Shown here piece after piece: positions 1 through 5,139 of a stretch of 6,931 nucleotides of DNA (its first letter is position 1; every line of letters starts with the position of its first letter). The stretch comes from Nitrospirota bacterium (GTDB lineage: Bacteria; Nitrospirota; Nitrospiria; Nitrospirales; Nitrospiraceae), in the NCBI GenBank assembly GCA_020028595.1, contig JAIBHQ010000045.1, positions 1-6,931 of the forward strand, read 5' to 3'. A program made the translations under genes and the position numbers. The notes under the pieces are model-generated. The model had not been told where the DNA came from and searched no databases. It worked only from the letters and a program-made list of their open reading frames with translations.

Positions 1-75
1 GACGGCGTGCATCTGATGGTTCTCAAGGCGATCGACCGCCTCCCTGAAGTTTTGACAAAAGCTCAACTCGGTTAA
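1..75 (+). CDS. C-terminal end of an unidentified protein (partial, 5' end outside window)
   Basis: Frame 1 is open from the first base to a TAA at 73-75 and encodes 24 residues, DGVHLMVLKAIDRLPEVLTK then AQLG. The codons look like the neighbouring genes (GC-rich third positions), and the frame ends 49 bp before panB on the same strand, so the two could share a transcript. The tail is too short to identify a family, and I do not recognise it. A perfect TTGACA hexamer lies within its last codons (52-57), see the promoter entry. Confidence 0.6.
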   Translation, partial: DGVHLMVLKAIDRLPEVLTKAQLG

Positions 76-78
76 ACT
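52..78 (+). promoter_or_regulatory. possible sigma70 promoter for panB inside the upstream gene's 3' end
   Basis: TTGACA at 52-57 is a perfect -35 consensus. The best -10 candidate is TAAACT at 73-78 (4 of 6), with a 15-bp spacer that is shorter than the usual 16-18. It would start transcription near 85, giving a leader of about 40 bases before panB. A chance match inside coding sequence is a real alternative. Confidence 0.3.
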
Positions 79-124
79 GCCTCTCATTTCACGCTTCGCG
101 GTTCTCTATGGTAGGATTCATCCC

Positions 125-922
125 ATGGCACGGATGACGGTTCCCGCATTTCAACAATATAAGCGCGAGGGGAAGAAGCTCATCCTCGTGACGGCCTACG
201 ACGCCCTGTTCGCCAGGATCGTCGAGCAGGCGGGGATCGAAGCGATTCTCGTCGGCGATTCGCTCGGCGTCGTCGTGCAGGGAAAACCGGACACGCTGTC
301 GGTCACGATGGAGGACATGCTCTACCACACCAGGCTGGTGGCCGGAGCGGCGCAGCGGGCGCTGGTGATTGCGGACATGCCCTTTCTTTCCTACCAGGTG
401 AGCGTGGAAGAGGCGGTGCGCAACGCCGGACGATTGTTGCAGGCCGGTGCGGCGGCGGTGAAACTCGAAGGCGGCGCCGCGGTCGTGGATCAGGTGCAGG
501 CGATGACCCGATTCGGCATTCCGGTCGTGGGGCACCTCGGCATGACGCCGCAATCCGTGCATCAATACGGCGGCTACAAGGTGCAGGGGAAGCAGCCGGA
601 GCAGGCTGACGCGCTGCTGGCCGACGCCAAAGCTCTGGAAACAGCCGGGATCTTTGCCCTGGTGCTGGAGGCGATTCCAGCGGCGCTGGCAAAAACCGTG
701 ACCGAGTCGCTGACCATTCCCACCATCGGCATCGGCGCCGGCGCGCACTGCGACGGGCAGGTGCTGGTGCTCTACGATCTGCTGGGCCTGTTCGACGACA
801 TCGCGCCGAAGTTCCTCAAGCCCTACGCGCATCTCAAAGCCGACGCGCTCCAGGCGCTCCGTCGCTATAAGGAAGAAGTCGAGCAGGGGAAGTATCCGAC
901 TGATGCAGAAAGTTATCACTAG
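125..922 (+). CDS. panB: 3-methyl-2-oxobutanoate hydroxymethyltransferase (ketopantoate hydroxymethyltransferase)
   Basis: Cytosolic enzyme of pantothenate (vitamin B5) and hence CoA synthesis. It transfers a hydroxymethyl group from 5,10-methylene-tetrahydrofolate to 2-oxoisovalerate to make ketopantoate. The 265-aa length is normal for the family, a (beta/alpha)8 barrel of the PEP-mutase type. Expected landmarks are present: VTAYDALFA near 22-30, VGDSLGVVVQG at 43-53 with the metal-binding D45, ADMPF at 83-87 with metal-binding D84, AVKLEGG at 111-117 (K113, E115), GHLGMTPQS at 137-145, and LVLEAIP at 179-185 with the likely catalytic E182. IGIGAG at 201-206 closes the barrel. The ATG is supported by AGGA at 113-116, 8 bases upstream. 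It lies 49 bp after the previous gene. No panC or panD is visible; the downstream neighbour, pilT, is functionally unrelated. Identification is firm. Confidence 0.96.
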   Translation: MARMTVPAFQQYKREGKKLILVTAYDALFARIVEQAGIEAILVGDSLGVVVQGKPDTLSVTMEDMLYHTRLVAGAAQRALVIADMPFLSYQVSVEEAVRNAGRLLQAGAAAVKLEGGAAVVDQVQAMTRFGIPVVGHLGMTPQSVHQYGGYKVQGKQPEQADALLADAKALETAGIFALVLEAIPAALAKTVTESLTIPTIGIGAGAHCDGQVLVLYDLLGLFDDIAPKFLKPYAHLKADALQALRRYKEEVEQGKYPTDAESYH

Positions 923-1056
923 CAGACTGCCGCGATAGCCTCCGGCGCGCATTTCGTACGATCACGCCTCCGAGTTCCATCACATCTTCGGGCATATTTA
1001 CCCGCGTGCTGGTTTGTGGTACCGTTGCGCCTCGTTTCGGACGAATTCGATAGTAC

Positions 1057-1061
1057 GGAGG
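1057..1061 (+). promoter_or_regulatory. ribosome binding site of pilT
   Basis: GGAGG lies 7 bases before the ATG at 1069 and fixes the start. No convincing promoter was found in the 923-1068 gap between panB and pilT, and there is no terminator there either, so read-through from panB cannot be excluded. Confidence 0.8.
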
Positions 1062-1068
1062 ACCTGTC

Positions 1069-2151
1069 ATGGCCAAGATTGATGCGCTGTTCAAGATCAT
1101 GTTCGATCATGGAGCGTCGGACCTGCACCTGCCGTCAGGGCAGAAGCCGGTCCTGCGTGTCCGGGGCGAGATGGAGCGGATCGAGGCCGAGCCGGTGCTG
1201 GAGCACGAGTCGCTTCGCGCGATGCTCTATGAAATCGCCCCCGAAGCGAAGATCAAGCAGTTCGAAGAGACCGGCGACGTGGATTTCGGCTACGAGATCG
1301 CGGGCCTGGCGAGGTTCCGGTGCAATTTTTTCAATCAAAAATACGGCTGCGCAGCAGTCTTCCGGCAGATTCCCACCAAGGTATTGACGGCGGAGCAGCT
1401 CGGGCTGCCGCCGATTCTGCTCAAATCCGCCATGCTGAAAAAAGGGCTGGTCCTGGTCACGGGTCCGACCGGCAGCGGCAAGTCCACGACGCTGGCCGGC
1501 ATCATCGACCACGCGAACAAGAACCGCAAGGACCATATCATCACCGTCGAGGATCCGATCGAATTCGTGCATCAAAGCCAGGGCTGCATCGTCAACCACC
1601 GTGAGGTGGGGCTGCATACGAAGTCATTCGGGTCGGCGCTTCGCGGTGCGCTCCGAGAGGATCCCGACATCATCCTGGTCGGCGAGATGCGGGACCTGGA
1701 AACCATTCGCCTCGCGGTCGAAGCGGCGGCGACCGGCCACCTGGTCTTCGGCACGCTCCATACGATCAACGCGCCGAAAACCATCGATCGCGTCATCGAG
1801 GTGTTTCCAGCCGAGGAACAGCCGCAGATTCGCAATACGCTGTCGACCAGTCTGCGTGTGATCATCGCGCAGAATCTGTTCAAGCGTGCGGATGTCAAGG
1901 GGCGGTGCGCGGCGCTGGAAATCCTGGTGTGCAACAACGCCATCGGCAACCTGATCCGCGACGGAAAAATCTTCCAGATTCCGTCGGTCATGCAGACGGG
2001 CAAGAAACTCGGGATGCAGACCCTGGATGACGCGATTCTGGAGTTGCTGACCAAAAAGTGGATTAGTCCGGAAGAAGCGTTCGAAAAGGCGGTTGATAAG
2101 TCCCGGTTCGCGGCGCTGCTGAAGACGCCGCCGGACGACCTGGCGTTCTAG
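1069..2151 (+). CDS. pilT: type IV pilus retraction ATPase, PilT/PilU family
   Basis: Hexameric cytoplasmic secretion ATPase of the GspE/PilT superfamily. Family members power depolymerisation of the type IV pilus for twitching, DNA uptake or adhesion. At 360 aa it is the usual PilT size. The N-terminal PAS-like domain opens with DALFKIMFDHGASDLHLPSG (5-24). The core has Walker A GPTGSGKST (132-140, K138), the Asp box TVEDPIEF (159-166), Walker B DPDIILVGEMRDLET (198-212, E206) and the His box TGHLVFGTLHT (222-232). The C-terminal signature AIRNLIRE appears as AIGNLIRD (291-298), so its Arg is Gly; that motif is known to be needed for retraction in classical PilT, which may mark this as a paralogue. 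No other pilus gene is in the window. It is followed by a strong terminator and converges with the leftward genes. The family call is firm; true retraction motor versus accessory PilU-like ATPase is open. Confidence 0.92.
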   Translation: MAKIDALFKIMFDHGASDLHLPSGQKPVLRVRGEMERIEAEPVLEHESLRAMLYEIAPEAKIKQFEETGDVDFGYEIAGLARFRCNFFNQKYGCAAVFRQIPTKVLTAEQLGLPPILLKSAMLKKGLVLVTGPTGSGKSTTLAGIIDHANKNRKDHIITVEDPIEFVHQSQGCIVNHREVGLHTKSFGSALRGALREDPDIILVGEMRDLETIRLAVEAAATGHLVFGTLHTINAPKTIDRVIEVFPAEEQPQIRNTLSTSLRVIIAQNLFKRADVKGRCAALEILVCNNAIGNLIRDGKIFQIPSVMQTGKKLGMQTLDDAILELLTKKWISPEEAFEKAVDKSRFAALLKTPPDDLAF

Positions 2152-2167
2152 CTTATTCGGGGAAGAC

Positions 2168-2202
2168 AAAGGGGGCGGCATGGATTGCCGCCCCCTTTTT
2201 TT
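2168..2202 (+). terminator. intrinsic terminator after pilT, possibly bidirectional
   Basis: GGGGGCGGCA (2171-2180) and TGCCGCCCCC (2186-2195) form a perfect 10-bp GC-rich stem around a 5-base loop TGGAT. AAA/TTT flanks can extend it to 13 bp. Seven T (2196-2202) follow on the plus strand. It begins 16 bp after the pilT stop. Read on the minus strand the stem is followed by TTTGTCTT, so it may also stop the converging queF-hypothetical transcript, less efficiently. Confidence 0.95.
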
Positions 2203-2231
2203 GTTTGGAGCCCGTTCAACGACGGGAGGAA

Positions 2232-2603
2232 TTATTGGAAGGAGAAGCTTTGAATGACCCAGCGGTCGTTTTCCTTGATGAGGACATAGCGGGCCTTGGT
2301 TTGCTTGGTGTCGAGGGACTCGATGGTGCCGGAGATGGTCGCGACGTCGTTCTCGATCGATCGGGACCAGAATTGGCTCTTGGCGCGGCCCATGACGACG
2401 GCGTTCTTCTCGACACGCTCCTGAAAATCTTCGGGCGGCATGGCGGCCTTGGTCTTTGTCGCGAGATAATTGTAGGCTGCAGCGAACTCCCGTTTCTCGA
2501 CGGCCTGCAACTGGGCTTCGATCACGCTCACAGCGCTGTCGGTCCTTCCCCAGAACCACCAGTAGGACCCTACGATGAGGACGACGATGAGCAGTCCCTT
2601 CAT
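2232..2603 (-). CDS. small membrane-anchored hypothetical protein, possibly NTF2-like (DUF4864/DUF4878-type)
   Basis: 123 aa from the ATG at 2603. The frame stays open to a TTG at 2630 inside queF, but the ATG lies just before the hydrophobic segment and 7 bases after the queF stop, so I prefer it; there is no clear Shine-Dalgarno, which fits translational coupling to queF. Residues 3-18 (GLLIVVLIVGSYWWFW) are one membrane anchor or uncleaved signal, and the rest probably lies outside the cytoplasmic membrane. The body reads like small NTF2-fold lipid- or envelope-associated domains: IEAQLQAVEKREFAAAYNYL (28-47), PPEDFQERV (56-64), and a closing pattern RYVLIKENDRWVIQSFSF (105-122) typical of such folds. 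The fold call is pattern recognition only, and I do not know the function. It is the last gene of the leftward set, converging on the pilT terminator. Confidence 0.75.
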   Translation of the reverse strand: MKGLLIVVLIVGSYWWFWGRTDSAVSVIEAQLQAVEKREFAAAYNYLATKTKAAMPPEDFQERVEKNAVVMGRAKSQFWSRSIENDVATISGTIESLDTKQTKARYVLIKENDRWVIQSFSFQ

Positions 2604-2610
2604 GGCCGAC

Positions 2611-3024
2611 TCAGGGATACTTCGCTTCAATCGTGGAGGAGAGCCCTCCGCGGGCGGTGAATTCTCCGGTCACGACGGCCCAGACGGGACGGCAGGAGGC
2701 GACGACGTCCTGCAGGATGCGATTCACGGCATTCTCGTAAAAGATGCCGAGGTTTCGGTAGGCGTGGATGTACATCTTCAGGGACTTCAACTCGAGGCAG
2801 GCCTTGTCCGGCATATAGCGCAATCGGATCGTCCCGAAGTCGGGGAGCCCGGTCTTGGGGCAGATGGCGGTGTATTCCGGAATCTCGATGGTGATCTCGT
2901 AGCCCTTATACTGATTGGGCCAGGTTTCAATCCCGGGCAGTCTGGCATCCACCCCGCTCTTCGCGTGCCGCTCCGAGTAGCCCGTGTGTGTTGCTGATCC
3001 GCCTTTCTTTCCCTTACGCTTCAT
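2611..3024 (-). CDS. queF: NADPH-dependent preQ0 reductase (7-cyano-7-deazaguanine reductase), unimodal
   Basis: Cytosolic enzyme of queuosine synthesis that reduces the nitrile of 7-cyano-7-deazaguanine (preQ0) to the aminomethyl of preQ1, using two NADPH. The 137-aa length and layout fit the short single-domain (YkvM-type) QueF of the tunnelling fold, related to GTP cyclohydrolase I. The catalytic Cys is in YTAICPKTGLPDFG (51-64: C55, with D62 as the likely proton donor). The QueF signature ELKSLKMY is at 78-85. The substrate-site stretch is YRNLGIFYEN (89-98) with E97; it has Tyr at 96 where Bacillus-type enzymes have His. CRPVWAVVTGEF then RGG (111-127) is the family C-terminal strand. 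The first 40 residues are basic and variable. The start is supported by AAGGG (plus coordinates 3031-3035), 6 bases upstream. queC, queD, queE and tgt are not in the window. Confidence 0.94.
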   Translation of the reverse strand: MKRKGKKGGSATHTGYSERHAKSGVDARLPGIETWPNQYKGYEITIEIPEYTAICPKTGLPDFGTIRLRYMPDKACLELKSLKMYIHAYRNLGIFYENAVNRILQDVVASCRPVWAVVTGEFTARGGLSSTIEAKYP

Positions 3025-3053
3025 CCTTTACCCTTCACGTCTCTGATCACTCG

Positions 3054-3120
3054 GGTTTGTCCTGTTTATCTGGTTTGTTTGGTTGAACGAGATAAACCAG
3101 ACAAACGAAACAAACCAAAG
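3054..3120 (-). repeat. low-complexity GTTTG/CAAAC spacer with an imperfect hairpin upstream of queF
   Basis: The stretch is built from variants of AAACCAGACAAACGAAACAAACC and its complement, and is clearly poorer in GC than its surroundings. Arms at 3055-3071 and 3090-3106 pair at 15 of 17 positions (8 bp, a 2x2 mismatch, then 7 bp) around an 18-base loop. The rest of the loop can also pair with CAAACC at 3111-3116, so alternative folds exist. When translated, one strand reads NKPDKQDKP and the other DKPDKRNKP, a common look of intergenic filler; I do not think it is coding. There is no T-run, so it is not a standard terminator. It separates the four-Cys gene from queF. Confidence 0.75.
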
Positions 3121-3135
3121 AAACGAGCGTCTTCG

Positions 3136-3384
3136 CTAAACCTTTTTCATCCAGTCGACCTGGCCGATCTTTTCCAGCTCGAAGTAGAGCGTCACCCAGG
3201 GACACATCATCTCCGGGTAGACTTCGCAGAAGCCGCCCTTCCGCACGCCGCCGCAGGGGCCGTGGCTCATGAACTTGGGGCACTCGGCTTTGGCGGAGCC
3301 GTCGGGAATCGGAGGGCGGTTGTGCACGCCGCCGGCCTGGCTCGCCCCTTCTTCCTCTCCCGGTATGAGTACGCGTAATGGCAT
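3136..3384 (-). CDS. free-standing MetV / methylene-tetrahydrofolate reductase C-terminal domain protein (four-cysteine zinc or cluster domain)
   Basis: 82 aa from the ATG at 3384. The core ECPKFMSHGPCGGVRKGGFC (34-53), then EV and a following CPW (61-63), gives the spacing C35-x8-C44-x8-C53-x7-C61. This is the signature of the cysteine-rich domain found at the C-terminus of MetV and some methylene-tetrahydrofolate reductases (PF12225-type), thought to bind zinc or an iron-sulfur cluster and support 5,10-methylene-THF reduction. Here it stands alone, with no MetF-like barrel in the window. After the last Cys comes WVTLYFELEKIGQVDWM (63-79), normal for the domain. The start is uncertain: the ATG has no Shine-Dalgarno and sits 6 bp outside a foldback repeat, and a GTG at 3327 would give a 63-aa protein beginning at HNRPPIPDG that still contains the whole domain. 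A partner reductase is probably encoded elsewhere. Confidence 0.82.
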   Translation of the reverse strand: MPLRVLIPGEEEGASQAGGVHNRPPIPDGSAKAECPKFMSHGPCGGVRKGGFCEVYPEMMCPWVTLYFELEKIGQVDWMKKV

Positions 3385-3390
3385 GGGTAA

Positions 3391-3567
3391 GCCAGGATTA
3401 TTCAGGAATGCCGTCGCGAGGCAACGGAGACCGAAGGCCGCCGTGGCTGCTCGCATGCGAGGGTGACGCAGGCGTACTCGTGTAGTACGCCGAGGAGACC
3501 GAGCGAGAACAGCCGCGCCGGTCGAGAGAATCGGTTGCCGCAGTAGGTATTCATGAATATTCCTGGC
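3391..3567. repeat. 177-bp near-palindromic (foldback) element with 22-bp terminal inverted repeats
   Basis: The outer arms 3391-3412 and 3546-3567 are complementary at 19 of 22 positions. Complementarity continues inward: GGCAAC (3420-3425) pairs with GTTGCC (3534-3539), and GGCTGCTCGC (3445-3454) pairs with GCGAGaaCAGCC (3503-3514) across a 2-base bulge. The centre holds a perfect 12-bp palindrome CTCGCATGCGAG (3450-3461) and GGCGTACT/AGTACGCC (3471-3478, 3484-3491) around a 5-base loop. A TA dinucleotide lies just outside each end (3388-3389 and 3569-3570), compatible with, but not proof of, a TA target duplication. It starts 5 bp after the tldE stop and ends 6 bp before the next ATG. There is no transposase. 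It resembles a MITE or REP-type dispersed repeat; copy number cannot be judged from one window. Confidence 0.8.
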
Positions 3568-3572
3568 CTAGT

Positions 3573-5135
3573 TTATACCGCTTCCATGAATTGAGCAATT
3601 TCCGTGAGCTGCAGCTCGCGGACGGCGATCTCGGGGGCGTAGATCACCTCGTCGGCGCCCCAGCCGATGAGCGGGGTGGCGCGTTTCGTGACTCCGGCGA
3701 CGTGATGAAGCAGGGATTTGATGTTGCCGGTGATGCGGATCGTATTGGGCTGCAGCGGCGCGGCAAGCTTCCCGTTCCTGATGAGATAGGAATCCCCCAC
3801 GATGGTGCAGGTAAAGTCGCCGGCACGCAGGCCGTTCATCGGGTAGGTGTACCAGATGCGGCCGATGTAGACGCCGTCCCCGACGAGGCGCAGCAGACTG
3901 TCGGTCGTGTGCGGATCGGTGCCTTCGATGCAGACGTTCGTGGCGGCGATGGCCGGGGGCACGTCGAACTGCCGGCCGCCTCGACTGGAGAGACGGAACC
4001 CGTTGCGCGGCGCCAGCGTCTCCGGATGATCCTTGGGGCTGATTCCGAGTTTCTGCCGCGCCAGGGGATCGCGCGTGAGGCGCTCGGTTTCGTAATGGTT
4101 CGAGAGCAGTCCTTCCAGCATGCCTCGCTTGATGAGGTCCGTGCGGCCGGTCGGAAATCCTTCGCAGGTGAAGGCCCGCGTGCCGACGAGGCCCTTCGCA
4201 GCGCCGTGGTCATAGATGCTCAGGAGACTTGCGGCGATCGGGCGCCCGAGCTCGCCCAAAAAAGCCGAACGGCTGCTGAAAAATGCGTCGGCGCTCAAAC
4301 TGGGGAGGATGACGTTGGTCATGAGGTCGGCGACCGGTTGCGGGCCCAGCACGACGGGGTAGATGCCGCTGGACAGCCGCTGTCCTCCCGTGGACTGGAT
4401 GGCGCTGGCGGCGGCCAGGCTGCCGGTTTCACCTTTGAATTGGGCCAGGTGTGTGGCGGTGGCATAGCCGCTGCCTTTCGCCTGCTTGCGCTCGACCATG
4501 GCCGTGATCGACGAGGTGACGAAGGTCGATTCGTCGGTTCGAACCTTGGGCGCGAGGGTCGACGCGAGCGCCATGCGTTGCCGGAAGAGACTGACATCGC
4601 CGCCGATGATCAGCCCGAGCGCCGCCAGTTTCTCCTTGGAGCCGGCCAGCTTTGCCAGCGCGTCGGACGACGAAAACGTTTTCAGGGCTTCGTTCACGAC
4701 CTGCCAGCCGGTCTCCACCAACGCCGAGTCGGTGATCTCCATGATGCGGCGATCGTGGTAGGCCTGGATTTTTTTCCCGGCGGCGATGGGATCGGGCGAG
4801 GGCAGCGAGACGAAATCGGGATCCGGCACGGCATTGGCCCGGGCTTTCTCGATGGCGCGCTGGATGCCTTTCAGCGACAGATCCCGGGCTTCGCTGCCGA
4901 GTCCGATGCGGGGCTCGCCGGTTCCGTTGAACACAGCCCGGACGCTGACGCCGAAATGCTCCGAGGACTTGGGCTCCTCGACGCCGTTACAGGGAATCTG
5001 CGACGTGTAATTGAGCCGGCAAATGAGCTGTCCGGTGCTGGAGGCGTAGACCTCGGCCTCCCGCACGTCCTTCGTGCGGGCGATCAGCCGGAGCGCGCGC
5101 TGCACGGTGGATTTGAGTTCTGTCAGCGAGAGCAT
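3573..5135 (-). CDS. tldE: TldE/PmbA-type subunit of the TldD/E metalloprotease
   Basis: Partner subunit of TldD. In Escherichia coli the TldD/TldE heterodimer is a cytosolic protease that threads unfolded peptides into its chamber, matures microcin B17 and degrades the antitoxin CcdA. This 520-aa protein has the TldD/PmbA fold but no HExxxH, as expected for TldE. Landmarks: the N-terminal domain with EAEVYASS (26-33) and QIPCNGVEEP (46-55); VVLGPQPVADLM (261-272); LGRPIAASLLSIYDHG (296-311); FTCEGFPTGRTDLIKRGMLE (322-341); the C-terminal GDFTCTIVGDSYLIRNGKL (439-457) and ITGNIKSLL (468-476), equivalent to the GDFS and AGN strands of PmbA. It is about 70 residues longer than E. coli PmbA. The ATG lies 4 bases after the tldD stop, with AGGA 10 bases upstream inside tldD, so translation is probably coupled. 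Confidence 0.9.
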   Translation of the reverse strand: MLSLTELKSTVQRALRLIARTKDVREAEVYASSTGQLICRLNYTSQIPCNGVEEPKSSEHFGVSVRAVFNGTGEPRIGLGSEARDLSLKGIQRAIEKARANAVPDPDFVSLPSPDPIAAGKKIQAYHDRRIMEITDSALVETGWQVVNEALKTFSSSDALAKLAGSKEKLAALGLIIGGDVSLFRQRMALASTLAPKVRTDESTFVTSSITAMVERKQAKGSGYATATHLAQFKGETGSLAAASAIQSTGGQRLSSGIYPVVLGPQPVADLMTNVILPSLSADAFFSSRSAFLGELGRPIAASLLSIYDHGAAKGLVGTRAFTCEGFPTGRTDLIKRGMLEGLLSNHYETERLTRDPLARQKLGISPKDHPETLAPRNGFRLSSRGGRQFDVPPAIAATNVCIEGTDPHTTDSLLRLVGDGVYIGRIWYTYPMNGLRAGDFTCTIVGDSYLIRNGKLAAPLQPNTIRITGNIKSLLHHVAGVTKRATPLIGWGADEVIYAPEIAVRELQLTEIAQFMEAV

Positions 5136-5139
5136 GGGA

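Noticed and set aside
89..952. Minus-strand open frame opposite panB (287 codons)
   Set aside because: Shadow of panB: composition biased to His, Arg and Leu, no family resemblance, and panB is unmistakable.
1009..1030. Sigma54 promoter upstream of pilT
   Set aside because: TGG and TTGC elements occur, but no GG/GC pair has the required 10-bp separation.
1025..1054. TTGCGC / GATAGT as a sigma70 promoter for pilT
   Set aside because: Both hexamers are weak, and the implied transcription start would fall in or after the ribosome binding site.
1624..2559. Minus-strand open frame crossing the pilT 3' end, its terminator and the hypothetical gene
   Set aside because: It runs through a strong terminator hairpin and overlaps two better supported genes, with Arg-rich low-complexity translation.
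2604..2630. TTG start at 2630 for the hypothetical gene
   Set aside because: It would add nine polar residues before the hydrophobic anchor. The GGAGG upstream is 14 bases away, and the in-frame ATG at 2603 sits naturally after the queF stop.
3025..3060. preQ1 riboswitch in front of queF
   Set aside because: Expected on biological grounds, but the leader has no preQ1-I-like stem with the trailing A-rich pseudoknot segment. Only the ribosome site and the low-complexity hairpin are there.
3385..3456. Upstream ATG at 3456 extending the four-Cys protein by 24 residues
   Set aside because: The extension is encoded almost entirely by the foldback element, has no ribosome site and no family resemblance; the frame being open there is probably accidental.
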